From the NCBI GenBank assembly GCA_011033025.1, contig WFMF01000034.1, positions 248,001 through 312,000 on the forward strand: 64,000 bases of DNA, written 5' to 3'. The first letter of the stretch is position 1. Every line of letters begins with the position of its first letter. Below, piece after piece: positions 12,901 to 24,700 of the stretch. This DNA comes from Beroe forskalii. Lineage: Eukaryota > Ctenophora > Nuda > Beroida > Beroidae. Made by a program: the position numbers and the translations under genes. The notes beneath the pieces are model-generated. The model was given only the letters and a program-made list of their open reading frames with translations, was not told the origin of the DNA and made no database searches.

Positions 12901-15900
12901 GGTTTCTGTGTGTATTTTTGTCGCTTAACGAACATTTTCCCGTCATGATATTCAAATAAAGAAATAATATAAAATTGTTTATTAAAACGCATTGGTGAAA
13001 GCGTTGCGTTGAAAGGTTTTCGAATTACGAGCAGTCGATGGACCTCTGTTTATCACTAAAATAAAATGCGTTTTTGGCACTTAAATATTATCCTGAATGT
13101 GTTGACCTCAGCTGACATTATCAAAATCCAGTGAGTGATAAGTGAGTATCATTGGACCATTTTTATTTTTAGCAAAATCCGAGTCATGAATCCTGATAAT
13201 CTTTTTAGCCTTTTCGGTTAAAAAACTCGATTTTCCACTTCGAATAAACGAATTTTTATTGAAGGTGTTCAGAACTCTAAACTAATGCTTTGAACCCGAT
13301 ATATTGATTATGTCATACGTTGCAAAACGCGAGCTATATCGAATTTCATTTGGCTGCAATGTGTGTGTTTTAAACACGCAACTACCACACCAGTATAATT
13401 TCAAACATATATAAGTACTTGCAAACCATCACCAGATGACCTTAAGATGTAACCTATCGTCTGAGATGATGAACTAATATCGCACCTGTCACCTCTATAA
13501 GCTATTAATACATCCGATACCGCTCACTTTACCTCACTACTGTAACAGGAAACAATTACCTTACTTTCTTACACACATTATTATATGTTTGTAAACCTAA
13601 CTTTCGTCTCACCTCATTCGCCTCGCTTCAGACAACTCTAATTTTCCCTGGTGTAATTTTCCTCGGCTCAGAGCATTTATTGCACCCTGTTTCCACCGAC
13701 TTCTGCGCGTGCTTCCGGCCAAATTTAAACAATACATTGCTGTCATTATCAGAGTCACGTACAATTTGTCCTTTTGTACCACGGGCACTTTCGACGTAAC
13801 GCGCGAACGTCAATTCTTAACTTTCTAATCCGCGCAGCGCTCTTTGGTTCCAATTTAAGAGCGCGCGCAGGCTGAAAGCTACACGCGCGTAGTGAATTGC
13901 GTGACTGATTAAAATTACATGAGCCGTGTGCAGGTGACGTCTGGCCTTTCCCTTGTTCCACGGAAAGGCTGAGTTCCATACCAGAGATTGCGGAGTGTGA
14001 ACACAATGCTAACAAAGCATCCCACCTCATGAGTTATTGAATTTCAATCACATCACGTATTTCCCTTATTATAATGATGGCAAGGTTGTTAACAATGTTT
14101 GGCCTTTAACTGTTAGATGATTGTTATTGTTATATGGGTTGTTGATCTAATTAGCCTTGGTAATTATGGCTGAACGTGAACATTTTGAACGTGATTATAG
14201 ATGAAATGTGATGTGATATGTCGGAATTACTGAGGCCAGCTTGAGTTCTTTCATGGCTTTTCTGAGCTAATTTAGTGTCACGAACTCAACAAAAACAACG
14301 ACAAGTTACAAACAATTGCACGTACGCCATCTTTATCCCATTCCTAATCTCTGTCCCTCTAAATTATCCTCAATTCAGGTAACGGTTTCTATAGTGTGGA
14401 CCGAACAGATAACCTCAGTGACGAAATGAAGCTTTCTATAAGAGGTAACGTAACATGAACAACAAAATTAATTGTTTCATACAAGTTATGTGTTATTGAG
14501 ACTTTTCACTGGGCTTAATAACATAGCGCTGTTGAAATTATAGGTCACGTATTGTAGAGACAACTTGCTAATTTGGCTCTTACCCTGCATTGGACTTTTC
14601 TTTATTCCTGTTTTAATTGTTAAAGAATCTTTACAATTCGCTATTCCAATGCTGAACCCTTCCCCTCATCTCAGATGCAGTCCTGTCAGCCATGAACAAC
14701 ATGCTACCACAGTTTGAACACATAGTTAGGACAGCAGTACGCTCGGAAATGAGCAGTATTCTGCAAACTTCACACATGAGTTGTAGTCATGAAGAATGTA
14801 CAGTCACTGTCTATACGTGATCATTATACACGATCATTAGCATAGTTCTCTCGTGTTATTTCACTAAATATTAGGAAGGATTTCCTTGTCAATGACCATT
14901 GTTTTACATCCATTGAATGGACATTGTCTTCATGACACCTGAATATTTTCAGATGAACGGTGGTCCCATACCCCCGCCCGTGTATCGGGACCCCTCGGTT
15001 CCGCCGAGATATGACGTCACAGACCAGCCGTCCTCTTACTCCACAAACCAAGCCGCTCCCCCAGCTTCCTTGGCAACCACACTGCCACCGACCACTTCTC
15101 AACCCTTCTCCATTCCGTCAACTTCCGTATCAACTATTGCTCCGATTGAGTCAATTCCTGCTCCTCTTCCACCCTCACTTCCCTCAATGTCAAGTCAGCA
15201 ATCTCCGAGTTTACTTCAGACCTCTCTTCCTCCTACCACACATTCACTTTCTACACCACCTCTTTCTCAGCCTTCCCACTCGCTTGCACAGCCTTCCCAC
15301 TCGCTTCCACAGCCTTCCCACTCTCTTTCACAGCCTTCCCACTCGCTTCCACAGCCCTCCCTCTCGCTTCCGCAACCCAGTCCCTCCCCCTCCACAGCCA
15401 TCTCATTCCCTCTCACAGCCCTCTCATTCCCTCTCGCAACCCACTCACTCTCTCCAGCCTTCACTCCCACCCACCACCCACTCCCTCCCCTCATCTCTTC
15501 CCCCCACCTCCCACACTCCCCCTCTCCCACCTGCTCCCATGACCCTCCTCACCACACCCCGCCCACCCCCTTCCCTCCGCAACCCCACCGCTCCCCCTCC
15601 CATCATTCCCCCCGCCCACCATGCCGTTCTCAGCCCCCCACCTCTCCCCCTCCACATGCCTCCCTCCCCTCCCAGAGAGTCCCTGATCATGACACCGCCC
15701 TCTCAGCAGCCTTCTGCTCGAGTACGACAACACCTCGCCACCCCCTACAACACCGCCTCTCACAACACTTCATCTCACAATCCAAGCAACCTCTCCTCAT
15801 CTCACAACCCCTCTAACATCTCCTCTTCTCCTGTCTTCTCCACCTCCGGACCTGCCCCTTACAAACACGAGAACAAGAGCATCACTTCGCCTAACACTCT

Positions 15901-16228
15901 GAGCGTGGTCCCCAGCTCTAAACCAGGCGTGATGAGTGTGGGAGGGCGTGGTGGTAGGATCTCTGCAGATGGCGTGAAGAGTCCCCTCACCGACTCCTCC
16001 TCTCAAAGCTCCCCTCACCCCCTCTCCGCTTCCTCACCCCACTCGTACCCCCAGGCCTCCCCTGGGTCTCTCTCCAACTCCAGTCAGTCGAGTTTAGTCG
16101 CGTCCCTGCAGGGTGCCTCCCAGATCATCAACTCGGTTTCGCCTCACGCCCCCATGCTGACTCCTTCGTCCGGGCCGCAGTGCGATGTGCCGAATGATTC
16201 CCATTTCATGGACTCACCCTTCTTTTAG
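6908..16228 (+). CDS. Unrecognised Asn/Ser- and Pro-rich multi-exon gene (partial)
   Basis: Likely exons are 6908-7242, 14379-14444, 14675-about 14736 and 14953-16228 (stop TAG). Phases agree across the first three: 6908-7242 ends in phase 1, and 14379-14444 and 14675 continue it. The end of the third exon is uncertain (14736 or about 14798). The first visible exon encodes VRKSSKVPPTTEFQQLNKN and then an Asn/Ser/Gly-rich tract. The middle exons give NLSDEMKLSIRDAVLSAMNN and MLPQFEHIVRTA, a possible short helical segment. The last exon is Pro/Ser-rich with a heptad-like QPSHSLP repeat. Its reading frame shifts by one base near 15370-15400: the upstream part is natural in one frame, while the downstream part, ending HFMDSPFF, is natural in the next. 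This suggests one extra base, either an assembly error or a real break. The 5' end lies upstream and was not found. I do not recognise the family; a nuclear or scaffold-type disordered protein is only a guess. Confidence 0.55.
7509..7562. repeat. 13-bp tandem repeat (TTTTTGCTCAATT)
   Basis: Four near-perfect tandem units inside the first intron of the gene spanning 6908-16228. Confidence 0.85.
8113..8792. mobile_element. Inverted-repeat element, ~680 bp, no coding capacity
   Basis: Imperfect terminal inverted repeats of about 38 bp start GTTAATTGCTATTCTGTAGA at 8113 and end with the complement at 8792, with about five mismatches. No clear target duplication and no transposase frame. Probably a non-autonomous DNA transposon in the large intron. 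Confidence 0.6.
9346..10034. mobile_element. Inverted-repeat element with 41-bp perfect termini
   Basis: The termini are exact complements over 41 bp: 9346-9386 begins GAATGAATAATTTTCTTTAT, and its complement is at 9994-10034. The 689-bp interior is AT-rich and non-coding. Homology with the fragment at 11490-11610 extends left of 9346 through ATGAGCCGCATAATA, so the true outer boundary may lie a little further out. Confidence 0.7.
10088..10250. promoter_or_regulatory. Cluster of TCACGTGA E-box octamers
   Basis: Five exact TCACGTGA palindromes (10102, 10130, 10205, 10225 and 10243) and one TCACGTGC (10088) occur in 163 bp, with a related TCACATGA at 10121. This octamer is the preferred core of USF and MITF/TFE-type bHLH-ZIP factors. 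It lies in a long intron, so an enhancer is possible; a degraded repeat is the alternative. Confidence 0.5.
10751..10791. repeat. 17-bp hairpin with CCAAT-type arms
   Basis: CAATCAGAGCACAGCAT at 10751-10767 pairs with ATGCTGCGCTCTGATTG at 10775-10791, with one mismatch and a 7-nt loop. The left arm includes ACCAATCAG, a classical CCAAT box. Confidence 0.55.
11185..11255 (+). repeat. Dispersed ~65-bp TGACGTCA element, reference copy
   Basis: The best-preserved copy, 71 bp. Perfect 10-bp ends AAATAGGCGG/CCGCCTATTT enclose TTCAACGTCATCAATTCAC, then GCTATGATAATGACGTCATC. It is non-coding and sits in a long intron. Confidence 0.75.
11440..11610. mobile_element. Diverged end of the 9346-10034 element family
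   Basis: Matches the left end at 9320-9430: ATGAGCCGCATAATAGAATG, then AATTAATTTCGTCGAA. The ATGAGCCGCAT segment is itself duplicated (near 11448 and 11495). No matching right end was found. Confidence 0.55.
11611..14378. other. Intronic non-coding stretch
   Basis: Mostly unique AT-rich sequence. A 38-bp tandem duplication (TTCAAGCCAGTCCTGAAGTT type) lies at 12490-12560. No other supported feature. Confidence 0.45.
15268..15470 (+). repeat. 21-bp coding minisatellite (QPSHSLP heptads)
   Basis: CAGCCTTCCCACTCGCTTCCA repeats about five times, encoding (A/P/S)-QPSHSL heptads. Diverged SHSLSQP copies continue downstream in the next frame. The frame change in this gene falls inside or just after this tract. 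Confidence 0.75.
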
Positions 16229-16388
16229 GTTTTATAGTGCGGTGCATGACGTGTGTAGGTTAAGGTGGGGCTTCAGAGACAATGGTTTGACGGCAGAACT
16301 TTTGGCGTGGATTCAAAACTTTACAGCTCAGTGACCGAAACTGTTAATACGAAAGTATTTAAAATAGCGTACAAAATATATTTGTATC

Positions 16389-16394
16389 AATAAA
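16389..16394 (+). terminator. Polyadenylation signal AATAAA
   Basis: The first AATAAA downstream of the TAG at 16226-16228, 160 bp beyond the stop, followed by a T-rich stretch. Confidence 0.5.
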
Positions 16395-18112
16395 ATTAAC
16401 GAGTTGTGAGGGACCTTTTTCTCTTCTTGTCCTCATTGTAACGAGATGATCAATTAACTGACTGGTGTGTTTGATTGGTTTAGGAAGATTGTACTGACCG
16501 GTAAAGATTACATAAGTTTACTTAAATATCAGAATAATTTAAGGGGAATTATTTTGGTCCACTCAAAATAGGATTATAATTTGCAGGTAAAAGGATAATT
16601 CATAAGTTCTAAATTTTATGAATAAAAGCTTTTTATTGCCACTCGTTATTTTGGAGTGGCTCCATTCCATTATTTCCATATGAATTGTGCATGGGTGTTA
16701 TGGGTATTAAATACCTTCAATTTTATTTTTATATTTTGAATCCTATGGAAAAAGAAAGATCTATGATAAAGATAATGTTATACTTTATCAGTATTTATGG
16801 GAGATATTCCCACTTATTGAAAAATTTTGCAAAAATTGTCATTTCTCAACGCTTCGAAACTGATTAGATGGCTGCCTCTTTCCTGATTTTTGACTTTTCG
16901 TTCGACTTTTAACCACAGATAAGAGTAAAAATTATATCATTTACTCCACAAAGGGATACTTTTTGTCTCTCGTCACAGTTCACACGAAATATTCGGCTTC
17001 TTAGAACTTCGAAATCTTAAAACTTCGACATTCACATGAAATCTTTAACTTAAAATCTCATTTCATTTTCATCGGGCAAACAGTAGTCTTCTTACACTTT
17101 TGTGTGTCTATCATTATCACAATGAAATTTTTCAATTGATTATTCGAATAATATGATTAAACATTCCATTTAAATGATATTAATGAATCATTATTGATAT
17201 TATTATCATTATTCTACCGTTTAACTTTAATATTAAAGATGTGTTTTACTTATTCTTTACTATATATTTTTATCTACAAACTACAGTACAGAATTGCTGA
17301 AGTCTGTTCACCAAGTCTTTATAGTTAGTAATCCAAAAATAATAAAAGGAGTAATTTAATATCATGCTCATATCATGCTCATATCATGCTCATAGATTTA
17401 GGCAAGTGTCAAAATGTATGAATAAAGGAGATTCAATGATTTTAATAATAATTTAAGGCCTAAAAACCAACAAGTGCTCTGGGCTAACAAAGGGTCATCA
17501 GTTGGGCAAGGGTGATTATGAGGCACAAAATGTACCGCACACGGTTTTTCGGCTCCCTAGCCCAAGAAACCTACACCCCCGGGAGCCATGGACACAGACA
17601 GTGAGTACATTGCACTGTATCCATCCCGAACTGAAACCAAACTCAAAATAAGATCACTCAAATATATGAAAAGCATGTTAAATTTTAAGAAACTGACAAA
17701 CATGCGACTCACAACTGGTTAAAGTTTCATACTCACTTCATGACAGCAAACTCAAGCTGAACAAGGAAAGTAAACAACGTAGAACCAAAGGTATAAGGAT
17801 AAAATTAAAACACGAGACACCGAGTCTAACAGAATATTACACACCCGCAGTGGTATATATGAATCTTTTCGCTGCAATTCAAGCTTAAAGTTAATCTGCA
17901 CTGCATCATAAAGTTGTCAAGTGTCGTCTTGTCGAGTATCAGTATGTGTCACGTCGCCGAAAAAATGGCGCGCGGCAAAAAATCAAAAACTCAACGGAAG
18001 GAGATTGAACGTAATTTTTTTTTATTGCATTCGATTTTTCTTGACGAGCTGATGATTTTAATGTAATTGTTTGACAAAATCGGACGAAAAATGGCCTAGT
18101 TGTGCCCTTGTC
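16395..18112. other. Intergenic stretch between the Pro-rich gene and RPL3
   Basis: AT-rich, with three tandem copies of ATATCATGCTC at 17362-17397. No gene was recognised. The RPL3 promoter and first exon should lie in the downstream part of this interval or shortly after it. Confidence 0.45.
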
Positions 18113-18250
18113 AGGCGTTGCCTGACCCCCTCGCGCGCGCGAAGCGCGCGCGCCATTTAAATAATGGGTCTGACGACGTCAGACAATTGTGCCCTGTGAA
18201 GCGCGCGCCTCCTGTCTTTATTTGATAAAATCAAATAACCGCGCGCCGCG
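18113..18250. repeat. GC-rich dispersed repeat (TCAGGCGTTGCCTGA ... CGCGCG)
   Basis: Contains the palindromes TCAGGCGTTGCCTGA and GTCTGACGACGTCAGAC around a CGCGCGCGCGAAGCGCGCGC tract. A related copy lies in inverse orientation at about 37785-37900, so this is an interspersed family rather than an RPL3 CpG island. Confidence 0.6.
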
Positions 18251-18781
18251 CATTTCTCAAAATATTTTCAGCAAACGAAATGATTGCGGAGTAGAGCTAT
18301 CTCTCTTACGTACTGTTCGACAGTTGCAGATACGTTACTTTTATACTTGAATTTGTGTATATTTCATCATGAACCGTAAATTCCTTTCCCTTAATAAATT
18401 TTCAAGTTCATTCTCGATCAGATTTTAAAGTTAAACAATTTTAATTGCCCCTGAATGTCGTTACATTGTAGAGTTTTAGGCCAATTATCGATTAGAAATC
18501 TTTTCTTTTAAACGCCAATATCGTACCAATCAGAAGAGTGTTGTCGGACGTACTCGGATGCCCATTGCCCAACCAACTCGACAGCCATGATACCGTGATA
18601 GCCGTATTTGAAAGGTCAACAATGACGCCGTAAATGTACAGGAGCCACCAACAGTATTCCTAGTATTAGATTTATTAGGTTCTAGGAGTGATTTTCATCG
18701 AGCATGATTATTCGTATTAACTAGTTTCATGACTCAACAATTTTATCATTTTATCGTATATCTAACCCAACTTCTCCGCAG

Positions 18782-21700
18782 AGTCACAGAAAATTCAGAG
18801 CTCCTAGGCACGGTTCCCTTGGATTCCTCCCTAGGAAGCGCTGTGCACGTCACAGGGGCAAAGTCAAGTCTTTCCCCAAAGATGACAAGTCCAAACCTCC
18901 CCATCTGACTGCCTTCATGGGACACAAAGCTGGCATGACCCACATTCTACGAGAAGTGGACAGAGTCGGATCTCGTAAGTTATTCTATGAATTTTTTCCT
19001 GTTCCCAATCGCGTTTTTGTTTTACAAAAAGGCATTGAGAATAGGTTAGCAGAGATCGTGTTTTGTGGGGATTGTGTGTATACTACCTTTACACGTACTG
19101 TTAAATCTGAAATAGGTGGTGCGACGAAATTTGGTATGTAATGTGTATGTGTGTATGCATGTCACTTTTTCGATCAACTGCTCCTTTATAATATCACTCG
19201 CGTCAGAGTAGCTTGGTGTAGTGGCATCCTTCGCATTATGGGCTGCAGCTAGCTAACTGGGCTACTTTGTAGGTATTTGAGTTCAATGCTCTGTTCATGC
19301 TGATGTTCTTTATCAAAAATTTAACAATTCTTCAATCATAAAATCAAAACTTAATCAATTTTCACGGAATCAATCAGATTGGATTTCAATCACACAGCCA
19401 TTTGGACTTTTTTAAGCAGCGGGCAATTCGGCCAATTTACAATGGGCAGTATAAGTGCCATCAGTTATGAATGATCTAAAGAATTGACTAGAGGAAAGTA
19501 AAACATGAGAGTTTGTCTCGGTTCATGATTGATAACAATGATAATATATCTGAATCTTTAATCTTGGTCAGTAATTAATACCTATATTGTGTATCTCAAT
19601 TTTGAAAATATCAAGGCGGGGTACAATATAAGCGAACATTGCAATGGTTCGATATCTGCAACGCAACACAAAAGAAAATTTAACGCGTAACTAAAATGGT
19701 GATCATAGTTATGAAACTCTGAACGGCGCGCAACGAATCTTCAAAGAGTTCTATGAAATGGCGGGAACGCGCGCAAACATTTGACACGTGAAACGAAATC
19801 GCCCACGTGATATTTGGATCCGCGCGCGCTATATCAAACTTGTAGGCGATAGAAATGTATATAGCGCCCGCATAACGAGGAATATTTATAAAATTGATTC
19901 AATGATGTTAGTATTGCGATGTCACACTTCCCGTAGGTGTCACACTTCCGTAGGTGTACGCCCGCGATTTGTGAGGTCTTGATTTGTGAGGTCACTTTTA
20001 TGCTTTATCGTCAACTCACTATGTCAGTAAAATAAGACGGACAATGGTCAAATGACAGCGTGTTCTAATAGTAATACCAGCCCCAGGGAACAGGAAATTA
20101 AGCGCCTGCATACGGGAACAATCAACAACGCACAAGAAATGCTCCGGCAGGCGCAATTCTTGTTCTTGATCTGCTTATTTGGAAGATTGATTTCAATCGT
20201 TTAAACCTGCTTCATTTCTTAGAAAAGCAGAGTAAATCATGAATTTAAGACGGATTAAAGATCACATAACATCCCCCCCCCCCTTAGGATCTCACAAGAA
20301 AGAGGTCGTTGAGGCTGTTACCATCGTGGAAACCCCTCCAATGATCGCTGTAGGAGTGGTGGGATACATTGAGACCCCCAGGGGACTCCGATCCTTCAAA
20401 ACTATCTTCGCTCAGCACATCAGTGACGAATGCAAGAGGCGATTCTACAAGAACTGGTATGTGGGTTTTACAGTCCTTAAATTAGTCGTATGTAAATGGT
20501 TTCGAGGCTAAAGTTAGGGGGAAATCACAGCAACAACTTCTGTTTCTTCTAAAGGAATGTTTTCTGTGTTGTCTTCAGTCATGGCCTTTTTTCAAATTAT
20601 TTGCCTATTTCATGTTTTCTAAATATCGCGGAAACTAGCTTTGATCTCCTCTCAGCCAGCAGCTCTTATGCTCCTCAGCCTCTTTACAGTACTGAGTGCC
20701 ATGCCTTGTGCCATTTGGTGCCACTCTGAATGCCATGAAAGTGAGCATTTCCCTGTTACTTTCAGTATTGGCATTTCGCCAATCCTGACATGTCTCAGAT
20801 TGGCATTTCGCCAAACTGGCACCCCTCAGTATTGTTTCTGAGACTGGTACTACAGTGTGTAGTTTGGAGCGCTGAGTGCTGAAGAGGTCAGAGCTTCCCA
20901 TCTCAGGTACCGTTGTAAGAAGAAGGCTCATATCCGAACTGGACAGAAGTGGGCTGATGATGACGGCAAGCAGATGATCGAGTCAGATTTCGATAAGATC
21001 ACTGACACGTTTTCTTGAAAAGTCTATTCTCTCGAAACTGTCCTAGGAGTCAAAACATACATTTAATGTTTAGGCAACTACCCGTTTAAAAAAGAAATGC
21101 GATTTCAACGAATTTTTGACCCTGAATTCTGACTTTGTCGCCAGTACCAAATTCTTGATGTTATGCATGACACCCAAGGCCGCAGTACTGGCAAAGTAAC
21201 TCACTGCCTGTTCACGGTAAATGTACCTTACAATCACCGTCGCAAGGCTTTGATACACATCCTTTTTTGCTCCTACATCCATGGTTACTCATTGTAGGCT
21301 GGGGGGGGGGCCAACCCCCTCAATTTTGGTGGATATAGAAAATCGCCAATAGGGGGTTTAATTTTGGGGGGTTTTGGGGGGTTTTAGGGGGTTTTGGGGG
21401 GCTTAATTCTTAGTGCAAAAATGGGCATTTTTTCTCAAATGGTACCTTTTTTGTTCCTGATTTTTTGCACCATTTCAAAATGGTACCATTTTTGGTCGTG
21501 ATTTTTGGCGATTTTTATAAATGGTACCATTTTTGTTTCCGGTTTTTGGTACCATTTTTGTTTATAATTTTTGGAACTTTTATGAAATGGTACCATTTTT
21601 GTTTCTGATTTTCAGCATATTTTTCAAATGGTACCATTTTGTTTCTGATTTTTAACATCCTTTCAAAATGGTACCGTTTTTGTTTCAGGTATTCAGCCCC

Positions 21701-24700
21701 TTTTTAAATGGTACAATTTTTTTTGGCATCATTTTCAATTGGTACCTTTTTCGTTTCTGATTTTTCAGAAGTACCTTTCTAAATTGGTACCAATTTTTTT
21801 CCGATTTTTTGTGCCTTTTCGAAATGGTACCTTTTTATTCGTGTTTTTTGGCAACTTTTTCAAATGGTACTTTTTTGTTTCTTCATTTTGGTGCTTTTTT
21901 GAATCATACTAGAATAATTTCTGCTGTCGATAGGGGGTTTAATTTTGGGGGGTTTAATTTTTGCTGTCGATAGGGGGTTTAATTTTGGGGGGTTAAATTT
22001 AACCCCCTGGTGGATATAACAAATTTCCAATAGGGGGCTTAATTTTGGGGGGTTTTGGGGGGTTGGCCCCCCCCCTAGGCTGAACCGTAGTTTACACGAA
22101 TTGGGTCCTCAGTTCAATAGAACTTTTCACGTTAGCAAGGTTTGATGCTAAAACGTATTGTGTCCCAAGATGTCATAGCCCCATCCTTACTTAGGGCTGG
22201 TCCATAGTAGTAAATGTTACTAGGCTTTGCACCCATGCTCACTGCATGCCCTGGCCATGCCTTATTACAGTTTCCCTCACCCTCCCCTCTCTTCAGATCA
22301 CAAAGTACTGCAGCGTAGTGCGACTGCTGTGCCACACCCAGCCCAAACTCTTCAAGTTGAAGGAGAAGAAGGCTAACATCATGGAGATCCAGATCAACGG
22401 AGGAGAGACCGCCGACAAGGTACAGTTTTTAGAGTTGTACTAGATTTTTTTTGTAAAACTCAAAAGTTATAATTGAAGCGAAGATCGATATGTTTTGGTA
22501 ATGTCCCCCCTCTCTAATGATTCCGGTCCTTGGAATCATTAGGGTTTGCTGGGAGGTAAAAATTTGCCAAGAGATTTTTGTTACTGCGGGTTGAAGAGTC
22601 CGTTCCCCGATGACTTCAACGCTTTAACCAAATTTGCAGGTTCATTAAAGACAAAGATTGCTCTTAATATTTAGACTTTCAGTGCTCCAGAGGCAAGACT
22701 GTTCAATATCCTCCCCCCCCCATTCATATACTTGGAATATTGCTGTTGTTATTGAAATCACCAGTGCGTGATTCCTTGCCCCCCCCCCCTCCACTAAAAT
22801 TATGATGATGATTTTTTATTACTGTATGTCAAAATGAAATGATAACTAACTGGCATATGTTAGCTCTTCCCCCCCCCCCTTTTTCTTATCTCGCGCCTTT
22901 TTGGCATTTCGCCAAGTCTCCTTGCACCATGGCGTGAAAATATATTGTAAATGTGCTGTAAATTCAAATTCATACGAACTTTTTAATGGTATTTTTGAGT
23001 GGGAAGTCCCCTCACTTATCCTCCGGCCCATCGCGCCTTGTTCGCTCCCAATCGCGCCTTGTTTGGCATCACGCCAAGTTTCCATGCACCAGATATCCAG
23101 CATATCAAGTGTGGTATGTGGGTCGTAATGGTGCTACGAAATTTGCATTTTCATTCAAGACGTTGGATGCAGCTCTTAACATTTAAATTTTCAGTGTTCA
23201 AGAGGCAAGACTGTGAAGGGTGTAATACCCCCCCCAATATACTTTTGTTGTTATTCAAATAACCGGTGTGTAATTTCTTGCCCCCATCCAATGAAATTAT
23301 TATGATAATCTTACATGTCTTGTTGATGCTATGCCTAAGCCAGCTTCTGTAATTTGCTGTGTAATTTCTCCCCCCCCCCCGCCCAATGAAATTGTGATGA
23401 TAATCTTTGAATTTGACTCGTTACCCCTACCCCTTATATAACCCAGATATAAATATGTTGTGCTTAACAAATTTATATTTGAATTGAATTGAATTTTCTA
23501 TACGTGCCACAATATAGCGACTTCGTCCTACTTGCTCCCCGCAAATGTGTAGGAAGTCCCCAATCACACATTTTAGCTCCCACTCGCGCCTGGCACCACG
23601 CCATCTTCTCGCACCAGGTATCTCCAGCTTCCAAGTGTGGTGTGTTGGATGCAAATGAGTGGGATGTCCCCCTCAGTCCTCACTGCCCCCCTCCTATTGC
23701 GCCCCCCTCGCTCCTTGTCCCCACTCGCGCCTTGTTTGGCATCACGTCCAGTGTCCCTGTATCGTGCACCAGGTATCTCCAGCACATCAAGTGTGGTACT
23801 GTGCTAAGTAAGTCGTGATGGTGCAACGAAATTTGCAGGTTCATTCAAGGCGTCGAGTGCAGCTCATAACATTTAAATTTTCAGTGCTCAAGAGGCAAGA
23901 CTGTGTAATTCCCCCCCATATTCTTTATTACTCAAATAACCGGTGTATAATTTCTTGCCCCCATCCAATGAAATAAGCTAGCTTCCCCCCCACCCCCCCC
24001 CCCCATAACATTGGACTTTTTCGTCCTAGTCGCTCCCCACTACTACTACCTCTACTATTTTCTTGATAATTCGTCAAGTATCTTCACTGAATTGATATAT
24101 CCAGCACACAAGGATGTCCCCTCCCTTGTGTGCTGGATACAAATGAGTGGGAAGTCCTCTCACTTGCCCCCCCCCCACTCGCGCATGATTTGTCACCCAC
24201 TCGCGCATTCTTCCCACTCGCGCCTGGCATCATGCCAACTTCCTGCACCAGGTATCTCCAGCGCACCAAGTGTGGTGTGTTGGTCGTAATGGTGCTACAT
24301 TGACACACCGTACACCATATCGTTAAGTGGCGTGTTTTAGCACTTCACTTTGGTGGTTTGTACACACATTCTATACCTTAAACTACACTCAGTTTTATAA
24401 GGAACTATCCATAAAAGCGGAGCTTACAGAATTATGAATGCATTTTCTGCCAACACAAAAATGTTCGCACCAAATGCGGTCACATTGGAAGTGAAAGTCT
24501 CTCGGTGGAATTAAGAATCCGTCCTAGAAAATACTAAACATTTCCCCTATGTTCAGGTCGCCTACGCCAGGTCCCTGCTGGAGAAGCCAATCAGTGTAAA
24601 GGATCTGTTCGCTGAGAACGAGATGCTGGATGTCATTGGAGTAACCAAGGGACACGGATACAAGGGTGAGTGGCGTTAGGGTCCTTGAAGAATATGTTAA

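Noticed and set aside
15267-15763. Minus-strand Gly/Trp/Arg-rich frames
   Set aside because: Shadows of the Pro/Ser-rich exon caused by its C-rich bias.
19205-19305. tRNA gene or tRNA-derived SINE head
   Set aside because: An A-box-like TAGCTTGGTGTAGTGG and a weak B-box-like GAGTTCAATGCTC are about 70 bp apart and no cloverleaf could be drawn.
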